DNA of 64,000 nt from Pantanalinema sp. GBBB05 (GCA_016743235.1 VRZD01000021.1:1-64000), one strand, 5' to 3'; positions 45,824 to 55,226 are shown, numbered from the stretch's first letter. A program made the numbers and translations. The notes: generated by a model from the sequence alone, not told the origin.

Positions 45824-46208
45824 ATGTTCACGCAATCTTTAGGGGAACTTCATAGAACTTAGTCCTTATATTCTCTAAATGTTCACCGTATTCCTACTCA
45901 TCTTAGGAAAGTCAAATTCTTCAGTAAGTTCAACTAGATAATGTCAATACTAAACTTACTAATCAGGCTCAATCAGGTAGTTTAATGAGTACGTTAAACC
46001 CAATGGAATCAGTAATTTGTGCTATTATGATTGACTAAGCAGCAGTTAAATAGGTTTTTAATCGAATTAGTAGAAATTACGGAGAAGCCAGAAACATTAA
46101 ATTAGGGTGCAAGCGTAATTTTAGTTAAATCCAGAGTAAGGAATGATTCAGATATAGTCGTAATTTTACTTAAACATACGTAATCTTAGAAGTAATTAGA
46201 CGTCATGC

Positions 46209-46250
46209 AAAAAGCTCCTATAGGGATTATTGGCTAAAGCCCCATAGGAG
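46209..46250 (-). terminator. Rho-independent terminator downstream of the Ser/Thr-His kinase
   Basis: Read on the minus strand, CTCCTATGGGG pairs imperfectly with CCCTATAGGAG around a ~15-nt loop and is followed by CTTTTT. It lies about 180 nt after the stop of the giant kinase gene and before the NRPS start, so the two genes are probably separate transcripts. Confidence 0.6.
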
Positions 46251-46342
46251 AAAGCAAAGAATTCCTTAAATTGTGCCGGAACTAGTGTTCAGAACCTCGG
46301 ACGTGTTTAAACACCTTTTGGTTGATTAATTTGTACTAGAGT

Positions 46343-46410
46343 GATCCCCCTTAAAAAAGGGACTTTAATCGGTTCGGTTCCCTCCTTTTTAAGGAGCGTT
46401 AGGGAGGATC
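46343..46410. repeat. MITE-like nested inverted repeat
   Basis: Imperfect termini GATCCCCCTT and AGGGAGGATC enclose two small hairpins (CCCTT-AAA-AAGGG; CTCCTT-TTT-AAGGAG). This is the typical form of short dispersed cyanobacterial intergenic repeats built on CCCCCTTAAAAAGG. It lies in the 45836-46430 spacer, which is otherwise AT-rich and carries the terminator noted above but no gene. Confidence 0.5.
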
Positions 46411-46430
46411 GAAGGGTTTTAAAACACAGC

Positions 46431-49400
46431 CTAGCTCCCTAGCGCAGGTTGCCGAATGGGAATTTCAATGATAAATTCTGTGCCTTTTCCTACAGTTGAT
46501 TGGCACTTAAATTGTCCTCCGTGCTTTTCAACCACGATTTGATAGCTGATGGATAGCCCTAGTCCAGTCCCCGAACCAACTGGCTTAGTGGTAAAGAAGG
46601 GATCAAATAAGCGGTGTTTGACGGCTTCAGGGATGCCAGGTCCGTTGTCTACAAAGCGAATTCTGATCCAATCTGAATTGATCTGTTCTGTGTAAATCCA
46701 GATGCTGCTAGGATTAGCTTTCATGTCAGCAAGGGGACGATCACGATCGCGTTCCACTAAAGCGTCGATCGCATTATTGATCACATTCATAAACGTTTGG
46801 TTGAGTTGTCCGGCATAACATTCAACCTCTGGCAAATCGCCATATTCTTTGATAATCTGAATGCCCAAGCTATCAGCTCTTTCGCGTAATCGGTTTTGCA
46901 AAATCAGCAATGTGTTATCAATACCCTCATGGATATCAACAGGCTTCATCTCTGCCTGATCTAAACGAGAAAAGTTTCGGAGGGACAACACAATTTGGCG
47001 AATGCGATCGGCGCCAATTTTCATCGAACCGAGCAGCTTGGGTAAATCTTCCTGCATGTATTCCAGGTCAATTTCTACCATTTCTGTTTGAATCTCTGCT
47101 ACAGGCTCAGGATAATGCTGCTGGTAAAGCTGCACTAGGCGCAGGAGGTCTTGGCTATATTCCTGAGCGTGAACTAGATTGCCATGAATAAAGTTCACTG
47201 GGTTATTGATTTCGTGTGCTACCCCAGCCACAAGTTGTCCCAAACCAGACATCTTTTCAGTTTGAATTAACTGCAACTGTGTCTGTTTTAATTCGTTTAA
47301 CGTTTGTTCTAGTTGGGTTGCTTGCTCCTTCAAACAGGTATTCTTTTCCTGCAACTCTAGTGTCCGCTCTTCAACTTTGTGTTCCAGATTACGGCTATAT
47401 TCTGCTAATTGCCCATTGGCTTGACGCAAATCTTGCGTGGCAATTTCCAGATTGGCGTATAAACGGGCATTCTCTAAAGAAATGGCAACCTGGGATGACA
47501 GAATTCCTAATACCTCAAGACGCTGGGCAGTAAAGGCACCTGTGGTTAAATTATTTTCCAGGTACAACACGCCAATCAGTTTTCCTTGATTGAGGATGGG
47601 GGTACAGAGAATTGATTTTGGTTGAGTCCGAATAATGTAAGGATCGCGCGTAAATTTTCCTTGACGAATGGCATCGCTTAAAACGATGTTTTCTTGAGTT
47701 CTAGCGACATAGTTAATGATTGATACCGGCAGTTGCTGGTTAGCTGCAATGGGAACAGATTGCCACAACGTCACCTGCTCTTGCTCGGCTGTGGCTGTAG
47801 CTTCCACCATTAGTTGTCCATCTTTCTCTAACATTAAGCAACTAGTTTGTGCCCCAGCATTCTCCATCAGAATTTTTAATAGTTTTTCTAACAAACGATC
47901 GAGAATAATTTCGCCTGCGATCGCCTGCGAAGCTTTGACAATCGTGCCTAAATCAAAATCCCGTACCCGCTGGCTAACTGAGGAATCGGTTGTACTGACG
48001 GAATGCCCTGTGGTGCTTGGTTCTCCCACAGGCTGAGCCAGTAGTTGAGGATAGCGAGACTCCATCTCTTTGACTTTGCCAATAGCACCCCAGCGTAAAT
48101 AGCTGTAATAGGCTTCCCGCAGATACACTTGAGCAATGCGATCGCGCCCACGGGAAAAATAGAATTCAGCCGCTAGCTGATTGGCTAACGCCTCTTCCTG
48201 AATATAGCCGTTGGTTTTGGCGAGCTGAATGGCTTTGTCATAATAGGTCATGGCTTCTAAATCCTGACCCAACACTCGCGCTTGCTCTGCCTCTACTAAA
48301 TCATATTTATGTTGATGATTAGCAGGAGCATGAGCCGCCCACTGGTGAAGCAATTGCTGATTTTCTGCAACTTTTTCCAGAATGGAGTGTTGCGCTGCGG
48401 CGTTGCTCTCTGCACCGCTTGCTAATAGAGCGAGGGAGTAGTAGAAATTATGTTCCGCAAACTGTAAGAAGCCAACCATGTTGCCTTGATATTTTTCAGC
48501 TTCTTGAGCATGGATTGCCGCCTGTTGATAGTCTTTAAAAATGAACAGCAGGATGGTTTTAGCCAGATGGAACAGAAACAGGAGAGTGCCATTTTGAGTG
48601 GCAATTAACATTGGCAGTGTGATTTTCTCATCGAAACTCTCTCCCACTAACACTAAGGGGTCTTCTGCCGCTCCCATCAAATTCAGTACGAGTTGACGGC
48701 AGATTTGCCCAAAGTAAATTTGATACTCTTGTTTAAACTTCAGCAACAAATCAATATATTTTTGCTGTTGCTGATTAACTTCTTCGAGGGGTGCTCCCAC
48801 GAAGAACAGATAGTTACAGTAAGAAGTAGCGTTATAACATGCATATTCAACATCACCTGTTTCTAACCCAATTTGAATCGCTTCTCGTAGTGGTGCGATC
48901 GTTTTTTGCACAGGTTCTTTCCAATGCCGCACAAACACATCAAAAATATTAATTACTTTGGCATGGAGTTTTCGGGCATGGAAGTGTTCCAGAAGTTTTA
49001 AGCCCAATTGTCCAAACCGATACCCTCGATCGATGCCTGCTGGAGTACTACATAAAACTAACCCATAAAATGTATAGCCAAAGGCTCCAAATGCCGAGTT
49101 GCCAGATTGAATTGAGAGATTTACCAACGTATAGGCAATCAACGGTAATAATTCTGGTTTAGCATTCAAGCTAGGAGTAACCAGAGTAATGACGATCCGC
49201 ATAGCAGCTAATTTATACGGATCGACCATCTCTGGCAAGTGAATTAACTCCTCAATGACCAATTCTGGAGGAGGCGTTTGAGATAGCGGTTCACCTAACA
49301 ATTCCAGTACTTGCAGCGATGTATCGATCGCCGCTAACATCTGATTCTGGGCAATATAAAAATAGATCTTAGTTTCATATACCTTGACTTTTTGCAGCAA

Positions 49401-51899
49401 ATCTTGAGCGTGTTGCAGCACAATTTCCGATAACTGTTCTGCTTGCTCAAACTGGGCAGTCAGATATGCTGTCTCAGCCGCTTCGGCATACAGGGCTAGG
49501 GTCAGGTCATAATGATCCTCCCAAGCTTGCTCTGGTAAATTTGCTAAGCCTGCCGTGAAATATTTACTAGCAGGTTCATAGGCGGCAGCAGTTTTAGCTT
49601 TGCGACCGGCAATTAAGTTTAAAGCTGCCAGCTCAATCCGTTCAGCCGGATCACTAATGAGGGCTGCCCCCAGATTCAGTTGATTCACAATATCAAAAAC
49701 GGTGTCTTCCCGGTTAGCGAGAGCAGTATGCTTCAGCAGCAGTCGTCCAACTCGCAGATGGGTTTCCTGTCGGCGATCGTCAGGAATTAGTAGATAAGCC
49801 GCTTGCTGCACCCGGTCATGGAGAAAGCGATAGGCAATGCTCACCTCGTCGCCTTCTTGGTTCAGGGACGATTCTAATTCACTGACATGAGCTAATTTAT
49901 AAGACTGACTCAGCGGCAAAATTAGCCCTTCTTGTAAGGCTTCCCATAATTCATTTGCCGTTGCTGATAACGATTTTTCGTTCGCGATCGCGAGCAAATT
50001 CAATGTAAAAGTATTACCAATGCAAGCGACTAGCTTTAAAGCGTTCTGCGTGGGTTCAGAGAGCCGTTGGAGCTTATCTACCATTAGCTCCACCACATTA
50101 TCCGTAATCCCCACCTGCTGAATCTGCTCTAGATCCCAGTGCCAGCGTCGGGCGACCACATCGTAGGACAACAGATGCTGTTCGTAGAGCGCAAGCAAAA
50201 TTTGATTGAGAAAGAAAGGATTACCATCCGTTTTCGCTAAAACAAGTTCTGCTAGCGATCGACATTGTGCTTTGGAACAGTGAAGGGTATCGGCAACTAA
50301 TTGATGAATGTGTTCTAGAGCCAGAGGCATCAGTAGAATTTGATTGACCACAACTCCAGCTTGGCGAATTTCCTCTAATGTGATCATGAGAGCATGAGTG
50401 GGATTCACTTCGTTATCCCGGTAGGCGCCAATCAACAAGAGGCTGAGTCCATCGGGAGACGTAGTCAGGAGTTGCAGCAGCTTGAGTGAAGCGGAGTCTG
50501 CCCACTGTAAGTCATCGAGAAACAATACTAAAGGATGGTCTTTCTGGGCAAAGACACCGAGAAATTGCTGGAACACTAGATTGAATCGGTTCTGCGCTTC
50601 GGAAGCCGCCAGTTGTGGCACAGGGGCTTGGGTCCCAATAATTAGCTCGACTTCTGGAATCACATCAATGATGATTTGACCGTTTGCCCCAACAGCTGCC
50701 AGAATCTTTTCTTTCCAGATCTGGATCTGCCCAGCCGTTTCCGTCAATAATTGCTGAATCAGGTCTTGCAATGCCTGAATCAGTGAAGCGTAGGGGATAT
50801 TACGTTTAAACTGGTCAAATTTACCGCTGACAAAGTAGCTCGATTGCAGCACTACGGACTTCTGAATCTCGTAAACCAGAGCCGATTTACCGACACCGGA
50901 GTAGCCAGCAATCAGCATGAATTCCGTGAAACCACAACTGACGCGATCGAAGGCAGCTGTTAGAATCTCAATCTCGGTTTCACGACCATACAGTTTTTGG
51001 GGGATTTGAAACTTGGTTGAAATATCTTGCTCACCCAGTGGAAATGGTTGGATGTATCTAGTCGTCTGGAGTTGCCGGAGACATTCGGTCAAGTCCGCTG
51101 TGATCCCATAAGCACTTTGATAGCGGTCTTCTGCCGTTTTAGCCATCAATTTCATCACGAGCTGAGAGAGAATTTCAGGAATCTCCGGACGAATTTGATG
51201 GGGCAGAATGGGTTGTTTAGCAATGTGGCAATGCACTAACTCTAGGGGATCAACGGCTGAGAAGGGCAGTTGTCCTGTGAGGATTTCGTAAAACGTAACG
51301 CCTAATGAGTAAAAATCAGTGCGGTAATCGATCGATCGGTTCATCCGCCCCGTTTGTTCGGGTGACATATAAGCTAATGTGCCTTCAATCAAGGTAGGAT
51401 TGTAGGCAGATTGGTTTTCTCTAGAGAGCAGAGAGGCGATCGAAAAATCCGTTAGTTTAATCTGGTTTGTAACGGCATTAAAAATAATATTTAAAGGCTT
51501 GATATCTTTATGAATGATATTGAGGTCATGGAGTGCTTCTAGGGTCGTTGTGAGTTGAATCCCTATTTGCAGAAAAGTCTCAAGATTGAGCTGATTACCT
51601 AAAGTCAGGTCTTTGATGGCGCGACCACCAAAGTCTTCCAGCACTAGTGCTAATCCCCTATAATCGACCATCTCATAGAGTTTAACTACTCCTTCTAACT
51701 CTATATTCTTGGTAATTTCAAATTCATGCCGAATCCGAGCAATTTCATTCGGTGTCGGATGCTCAGCTCTCAGTGTTTTCAAGACAATGGGTTGTCCGTT
51801 CTGTTCACTGACCCCTCGGTAAACGATCGTTTTTGAGTCTTCATAGATTTTCTCTATGAGTTTGTATCCTGCAACTGTAACATCTGCTACTAAAACCAT
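46431..51899 (-). CDS. Giant Ser/Thr kinase-AAA ATPase-GAF-histidine kinase (HstK-like)
   Basis: 1822 residues. Residues ~10-270 form a Hanks-type kinase (VLK lysine, HKDIKPLN catalytic loop, and TDFS where DFG is usual). An AAA_16-type NTPase follows (Walker A GYSGVGKS, Walker B LVLFLDDLQWAD). A long TPR/helical region fills ~620-1300, then a GAF domain (~1340-1490), a coiled coil, HisKA with His ~1561 (GVAHEINNPVNFIHGN) and HATPase (GSGTGLGLSISYQ). This matches the dual-specificity HstK family of filamentous cyanobacteria. GAF lacks a chromophore-binding Cys-His. The DFS variant may weaken the Ser/Thr kinase. The histidine-kinase core closely matches the one at 59394. The NRPS lies directly downstream on the same strand. 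Confidence 0.92.
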   Translation of the reverse strand: MVLVADVTVAGYKLIEKIYEDSKTIVYRGVSEQNGQPIVLKTLRAEHPTPNEIARIRHEFEITKNIELEGVVKLYEMVDYRGLALVLEDFGGRAIKDLTLGNQLNLETFLQIGIQLTTTLEALHDLNIIHKDIKPLNIIFNAVTNQIKLTDFSIASLLSRENQSAYNPTLIEGTLAYMSPEQTGRMNRSIDYRTDFYSLGVTFYEILTGQLPFSAVDPLELVHCHIAKQPILPHQIRPEIPEILSQLVMKLMAKTAEDRYQSAYGITADLTECLRQLQTTRYIQPFPLGEQDISTKFQIPQKLYGRETEIEILTAAFDRVSCGFTEFMLIAGYSGVGKSALVYEIQKSVVLQSSYFVSGKFDQFKRNIPYASLIQALQDLIQQLLTETAGQIQIWKEKILAAVGANGQIIIDVIPEVELIIGTQAPVPQLAASEAQNRFNLVFQQFLGVFAQKDHPLVLFLDDLQWADSASLKLLQLLTTSPDGLSLLLIGAYRDNEVNPTHALMITLEEIRQAGVVVNQILLMPLALEHIHQLVADTLHCSKAQCRSLAELVLAKTDGNPFFLNQILLALYEQHLLSYDVVARRWHWDLEQIQQVGITDNVVELMVDKLQRLSEPTQNALKLVACIGNTFTLNLLAIANEKSLSATANELWEALQEGLILPLSQSYKLAHVSELESSLNQEGDEVSIAYRFLHDRVQQAAYLLIPDDRRQETHLRVGRLLLKHTALANREDTVFDIVNQLNLGAALISDPAERIELAALNLIAGRKAKTAAAYEPASKYFTAGLANLPEQAWEDHYDLTLALYAEAAETAYLTAQFEQAEQLSEIVLQHAQDLLQKVKVYETKIYFYIAQNQMLAAIDTSLQVLELLGEPLSQTPPPELVIEELIHLPEMVDPYKLAAMRIVITLVTPSLNAKPELLPLIAYTLVNLSIQSGNSAFGAFGYTFYGLVLCSTPAGIDRGYRFGQLGLKLLEHFHARKLHAKVINIFDVFVRHWKEPVQKTIAPLREAIQIGLETGDVEYACYNATSYCNYLFFVGAPLEEVNQQQQKYIDLLLKFKQEYQIYFGQICRQLVLNLMGAAEDPLVLVGESFDEKITLPMLIATQNGTLLFLFHLAKTILLFIFKDYQQAAIHAQEAEKYQGNMVGFLQFAEHNFYYSLALLASGAESNAAAQHSILEKVAENQQLLHQWAAHAPANHQHKYDLVEAEQARVLGQDLEAMTYYDKAIQLAKTNGYIQEEALANQLAAEFYFSRGRDRIAQVYLREAYYSYLRWGAIGKVKEMESRYPQLLAQPVGEPSTTGHSVSTTDSSVSQRVRDFDLGTIVKASQAIAGEIILDRLLEKLLKILMENAGAQTSCLMLEKDGQLMVEATATAEQEQVTLWQSVPIAANQQLPVSIINYVARTQENIVLSDAIRQGKFTRDPYIIRTQPKSILCTPILNQGKLIGVLYLENNLTTGAFTAQRLEVLGILSSQVAISLENARLYANLEIATQDLRQANGQLAEYSRNLEHKVEERTLELQEKNTCLKEQATQLEQTLNELKQTQLQLIQTEKMSGLGQLVAGVAHEINNPVNFIHGNLVHAQEYSQDLLRLVQLYQQHYPEPVAEIQTEMVEIDLEYMQEDLPKLLGSMKIGADRIRQIVLSLRNFSRLDQAEMKPVDIHEGIDNTLLILQNRLRERADSLGIQIIKEYGDLPEVECYAGQLNQTFMNVINNAIDALVERDRDRPLADMKANPSSIWIYTEQINSDWIRIRFVDNGPGIPEAVKHRLFDPFFTTKPVGSGTGLGLSISYQIVVEKHGGQFKCQSTVGKGTEFIIEIPIRQPALGS

Positions 51900-51969
51900 C
51901 TGCGCCTGAGTCCTTGTCGGGGTTGATACTGCCTAGAAATGGGCAGACGAATTTCATCGTCATCTCACA

Positions 51970-52137
51970 CTAAGTCCAGAATTCCCAAGTTATTGCAGAA
52001 ACCAACTCTTTGTCCTAGCAGATTGTGAAGGAACGCTCGAATCCCGCCGTAATCACCAAATAAGCTGTAATTTCGTAACTATCAGATGGATCTTCACGAT
52101 CAATCTAGCAGTGAGTAGATTGGGCTGAACTCACCAT
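51970..52137 (-). pseudogene. Possible decayed small gene in the 51900-52352 spacer
   Basis: From an ATG at 52137 one frame runs 56 codons to a TAG at 51970, interrupted by two internal TAG codons, each directly after TGC. The 29-codon middle block reads like a real protein (DPSDSYEITAYLVITAGFER) and the third block continues plausibly (DKELVSAITWEFWT). It could be a recently decayed gene or chance. I do not recognise it. The rest of the spacer holds a GTAN8TAC site at 52226. Confidence 0.2.
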
Positions 52138-52225
52138 GATGAATCAGGGGCGATCTCATCCACGGGTGGCATTACTGAACAGCAGGTCTGCCACTTGCTT
52201 ATAGATAAACTCGGTCCGAGTACAG

Positions 52226-52239
52226 GTAATTAATACTAC
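52226..52239. promoter_or_regulatory. NtcA-type box (GTAN8TAC) upstream of the giant kinase
   Basis: GTAATTAATACTAC is an exact consensus match 327 nt upstream of the kinase start and beyond the stop of the 211-residue protein gene. The distance is long and no matching -10 is evident, so this may be a chance occurrence. Confidence 0.2.
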
Positions 52240-52352
52240 TTACGTAAACTGTACTTGCGCAGGAAGGTAATGTGGTGGTCAGTTCGATAGCTTACCGCAA
52301 AATGCAACGGATGAAGTAGGGGCATGATCAACTGCAGCAAACCTATCCGTAA

Positions 52353-52988
52353 TTACACTCCTACGAATCCTTGAGCAGCTAGGTAAATTTCATCCCAAGT
52401 AGGAGGTCTATAGTCTGAATTAGTGGCTCGATCGACATAGGAAACTACATCAGGTAGCACTTCACTACTAATCTCTTGATTAAGATATTGGCGGATTTTT
52501 TGCTCCCAACCGCTGGGGTAATCTCGAATGATTGGATGTTTGACAAATACAGGTTGATAAATTGCCTGATCAATATCATCGATGATGTCAAGTTTGAGCA
52601 CAGCGAGAGGGCGAATAAATATCCCAGTTGCGGCTAAAGCATAATCCTGATTAAGTCCTTTCTGCTTCAGTACCATGACAAAATGGGCTTTTCTGGGTAG
52701 GGTATAAGGAATCTGGTCGGGATGATTAATCTGTTTTACTTCAACGTTATAGCCTCTAGTTAACCCTTGTTCTAAAGTGATCTCCTCAAACTCTTGATCA
52801 GGATGGGGGATATAGATGGTAAACCAGTGAGACGTCAGCCACGGATTATTCGTCGGCTCGCTAGAATCGTCTGCCTGGTAAATGTGGTGAAGTTGCTGCC
52901 CAACGTAGCTCTCCTGATTACATAAATGCACCAGTGCGATCGTCAGCACACACTGGTCAAACTGGCTGGAACCTAAAATGCGCATCAT
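52353..52988 (-). CDS. Conserved-looking protein of unknown function, partner of NafY-like gene
   Basis: 211 residues, soluble, no signal peptide. The sequence is rich in aromatic and acidic residues, with blocks such as HWFTIYIPHPDQEFEEITLEQG and YPSGWEQKIRQYLNQEI and a C-terminal PPTWDEIYLAAQGF. I do not recognise a family and assign no function. Its ATG begins 2 nt after the stop of the NafY-like gene, so the two are surely cotranscribed and probably translationally coupled. A role beside that cofactor-binding protein is an inference from position only. Confidence 0.7.
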   Translation of the reverse strand: MMRILGSSQFDQCVLTIALVHLCNQESYVGQQLHHIYQADDSSEPTNNPWLTSHWFTIYIPHPDQEFEEITLEQGLTRGYNVEVKQINHPDQIPYTLPRKAHFVMVLKQKGLNQDYALAATGIFIRPLAVLKLDIIDDIDQAIYQPVFVKHPIIRDYPSGWEQKIRQYLNQEISSEVLPDVVSYVDRATNSDYRPPTWDEIYLAAQGFVGV

Positions 52989-52990
52989 GG

Positions 52991-53725
52991 TTAATTCACT
53001 TCAGTAAGCTTATAATTCTTGACGCGATCGCCGGCTGCTACTCCAATCACCTTAGCTAACCAGGGGGGAGGAGCAGTTTCAATCACCGCTTGTAACTCTG
53101 CCAAAAATTTTCTGGCTTCGCCCCCCTCCGCTTTTTTCATTGGGTAGATTCCCGCTTTAATGACTTTTGCTGCGGCTGGACCACCTACTGAAACGATGTA
53201 CAACACCTGGCAATCCTGAATCAGACTGACCCGAAACCCATTTTTATCCTCAGCCAGATTGGCTGCTGCTGCTGAACGAATATCAATTAATCGAAGCTCC
53301 TGAGCGGAGAGTTGATAGATCAGATAGCGTAAACAGGAACCAAAGTGTCCATCCAATAGTTCTCCATGATTGGACGCGATCGCAATTCTCACTGAGCTGG
53401 GCATATCACCTTCCTGATAGGGATCGAGGGCAGGTAAGCGTTCAGTTTCAGCCTCACCCCACAGAATTCTGACAGCTTCCTTAAACGCAACGATATCCTG
53501 AGTGCGGGCATCTTCCCCTTCTTCCTCACCATCGAGGTCATAGGTTTGCCCAAAGGCAGTTTTAAGATTAGTCACAGTAATTTTACTCAGGGTGGTTTCG
53601 GTCAGTTCTTCACCCAGGTAAGTTTGCAGTGCTTCAATCAGATCACCAACGGATGTCTCCGGCAACACTCGTGCAGCCAGAGCAATCCGCAGAGCAACCT
53701 CATCTGAGATGCGCTGTTCAGTCAT
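52991..53725 (-). CDS. NafY/NifX-like dinitrogenase iron-molybdenum cofactor-binding protein
   Basis: 244 residues in two parts. The N-terminal ~100 residues (RISDEVALRIALAARVLPET, then LSKITVTNLKTAF) resemble the helical domain of Azotobacter NafY that binds apodinitrogenase. The C-terminal part (~105-230) is the dinitrogenase FeMo-cofactor fold of NifX/NifY/NifB-C: VRIAIASNHGELLDGHFGSC, YLIYQL, and ILYIVSVGGPAAAKVIKAGI-like strands. Between them is an acidic linker (DGEEEGED). Family members hold FeMo-co or its precursor during nitrogenase assembly. No other nif gene is in the window. A GTAN8TAC box lies 117 nt upstream, consistent with nitrogen control. Confidence 0.85.
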   Translation of the reverse strand: MTEQRISDEVALRIALAARVLPETSVGDLIEALQTYLGEELTETTLSKITVTNLKTAFGQTYDLDGEEEGEDARTQDIVAFKEAVRILWGEAETERLPALDPYQEGDMPSSVRIAIASNHGELLDGHFGSCLRYLIYQLSAQELRLIDIRSAAAANLAEDKNGFRVSLIQDCQVLYIVSVGGPAAAKVIKAGIYPMKKAEGGEARKFLAELQAVIETAPPPWLAKVIGVAAGDRVKNYKLTEVN

Positions 53726-53841
53726 GATGCAATTCTCACTAACGGTATCTACGAGCTGAAGCGATAATGTCTTCTCGAATCTACAACGATCGCTATGCTA
53801 ACCACTGATTTCTATTTGCTAATAAATGCGATCGAGCGTCT

Positions 53842-53855
53842 GTAGTAAATATTAC
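53842..53855. promoter_or_regulatory. NtcA-type box (GTAN8TAC) upstream of the NafY-like gene
   Basis: GTAGTAAATATTAC matches GTAN8TAC exactly. On the minus strand TATTAG, a fair -10, follows 17 nt later, which is shorter than the ~22 nt usual for NtcA class II activation. The match in function (nitrogenase cofactor protein) raises its credibility. Confidence 0.45.
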
Positions 53856-53972
53856 AAATTCTCGATCATATCAACCCTCGATTCTCTTAAAGCCATCCCT
53901 GGTTTGCGGTCTCATAGAAGAACGAAACAGGATCTTATGTCGGTAGCTTCGGTGACAGCTAGGATAGCTTGA

Positions 53973-54001
53973 TTGACACTGTACCGAACGAACGGTACAA
54001 T
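53973..54001 (+). promoter_or_regulatory. Strong sigma70 promoter with palindromic operator in the spacer
   Basis: TTGACA (53973-53978) and TACAAT (53996-54001) are separated by exactly 17 nt. The spacer and -10 carry the dyad TGTACCG-N6-CGGTACA (53980-53999), a TetR-like operator placed to block RNA polymerase. A second dyad, ACTAGT-N6-ACTAGT (54016-54033), lies just downstream of the expected start site. It should drive the PNPOx/NTF2 operon with a ~170-nt leader. No repressor gene is in the window. Confidence 0.75.
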
Positions 54002-54179
54002 TAAATTGTTGGATAACTAGTATAAACACTAGTAGCCAAACAGGTTGAGCTTGCGGAGACGTCTGTTCGGTTAAGCGAGCGGGATAGGGAGATTGAGTTC
54101 ACTCCTGATCTCCGTATGTTTTCCTGGTTTTGTTAGCATGATTGGCATTCCCGAACCAATTGCCATATAGGAGGATAGG

Positions 54180-54779
54180 ATGCCACGCAAGTTTGGTGAA
54201 ATTGCTTTTACCCCAGAAGTTAAAGCCGCTCAAGCCCAACGAGGTTCGCGCCAAACCTATGAAAGATATATTGCTAATGGGGCAGCAAATGACACGATCA
54301 CACCGAAGATCGCCGAATTCATTGCCCATCTCGATGGCTTCTACTTGGGAACTGTCAGTTCAAATGGCTATCCTTACATCCAGTTTCGTGGTGGTCCACC
54401 TGGCTTTCTAAACGTGCTGGATGAGAAAACGCTAGGCTTTGCTGATTTTTCTGGCAATGTGCAATACATTACTGTCGGTAATTTATCTGGTAATGACAAA
54501 GCATTTCTATTTTTGATGGATTATCGTCATCGTAGACGCATTAAAATTTGGGGCAGAGCCGAGTTGATTGAGGGCAATGCAGACTGGATTGAACGATTGC
54601 AAATGCCGAATTATCCTGCGGCGATCGAGCGCGTTATTCTATTCCATGTAGAAGCGCTGAGTGAAAATTGTCCCCAACATATTCCTATTCGGTATTCAGA
54701 AACGGAAGTAGAGGCAATGATGGCTCCGCTCCGCGATCGCATTGCCCAGTTGGAACAACAACTCAGTCCACACAATTAG
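54180..54779 (+). CDS. Pyridoxamine 5'-phosphate oxidase family flavin-binding protein
   Basis: 199 residues of the PNPOx split-barrel fold: GFYLGTVSSNGYPYIQFRGG, then LGFADFSGNVQYITVGNLS, then RHRRRIKIWGRAEL. The C terminus is a short coiled coil (MMAPLRDRIAQLEQQL). It belongs to a different subfamily from the protein at 23316. It probably binds FMN or F420-like flavin and reduces a small molecule; the substrate is unknown. A perfect AGGAGG lies 5 nt before the ATG. It is first of two genes behind the operator-bearing promoter at 53973, so it is probably induced by a ligand of an unlinked TetR-type repressor. Confidence 0.9.
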   Translation: MPRKFGEIAFTPEVKAAQAQRGSRQTYERYIANGAANDTITPKIAEFIAHLDGFYLGTVSSNGYPYIQFRGGPPGFLNVLDEKTLGFADFSGNVQYITVGNLSGNDKAFLFLMDYRHRRRIKIWGRAELIEGNADWIERLQMPNYPAAIERVILFHVEALSENCPQHIPIRYSETEVEAMMAPLRDRIAQLEQQLSPHN

Positions 54780-54788
54780 GAGACTACC

Positions 54789-55226
54789 ATGGTGTCTGAT
54801 GCTACTAGCCGTCCCCCCTTGCCACCATTTACCCTCGAAACTGCCACAGCTAAAGTTCAAGCTGCTGAGAATGCCTGGAATACCCGCGATCCAGAGCGAG
54901 TTGCCCTAGCCTATACCGAAGATTCCGAGTGGCGAAATCGGGCAGAGTTCATTCATGGACGAGCCGCGATCGTCGAGTTTCTCAAACGTAAATGGGCGAA
55001 AGAACTCGATTACCGTTTGCGGAAAGAACTCTGGTGCTTTATGGATAATCGCATTGCCGTGCGGTTTGAATATGAGTGGCATGATGATTCTGGTTTCTGG
55101 TATCGCTCCTACGGCAACGAAAACTGGGAATTTGCTCCCAATGGGCTGATGATGCGCCGCTATGCCAGTATCAATGATGTCCCGATTCAGGAATCAGACC
55201 GCAAGTTTCGCTGGGAACGTCAATAG
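54789..55226 (+). CDS. NTF2-like (SnoaL/DUF1348-type) protein
   Basis: 145 residues with the cone-shaped NTF2 fold: AENAWNTRDPERVALAYTEDSEWRNR, then FIHGRAAIVEFLKRKW, then FEYEWHDDSGFWYRSYGNENWEF. These proteins enclose a small ligand or act as isomerases; DUF1348 members are uncharacterised. GGAG overlaps the TAG of the upstream gene (54779-54782), so translation is coupled to the PNPOx-like gene. The pair therefore probably processes one small molecule under the TetR-like operator upstream. Confidence 0.88.
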   Translation: MVSDATSRPPLPPFTLETATAKVQAAENAWNTRDPERVALAYTEDSEWRNRAEFIHGRAAIVEFLKRKWAKELDYRLRKELWCFMDNRIAVRFEYEWHDDSGFWYRSYGNENWEFAPNGLMMRRYASINDVPIQESDRKFRWERQ

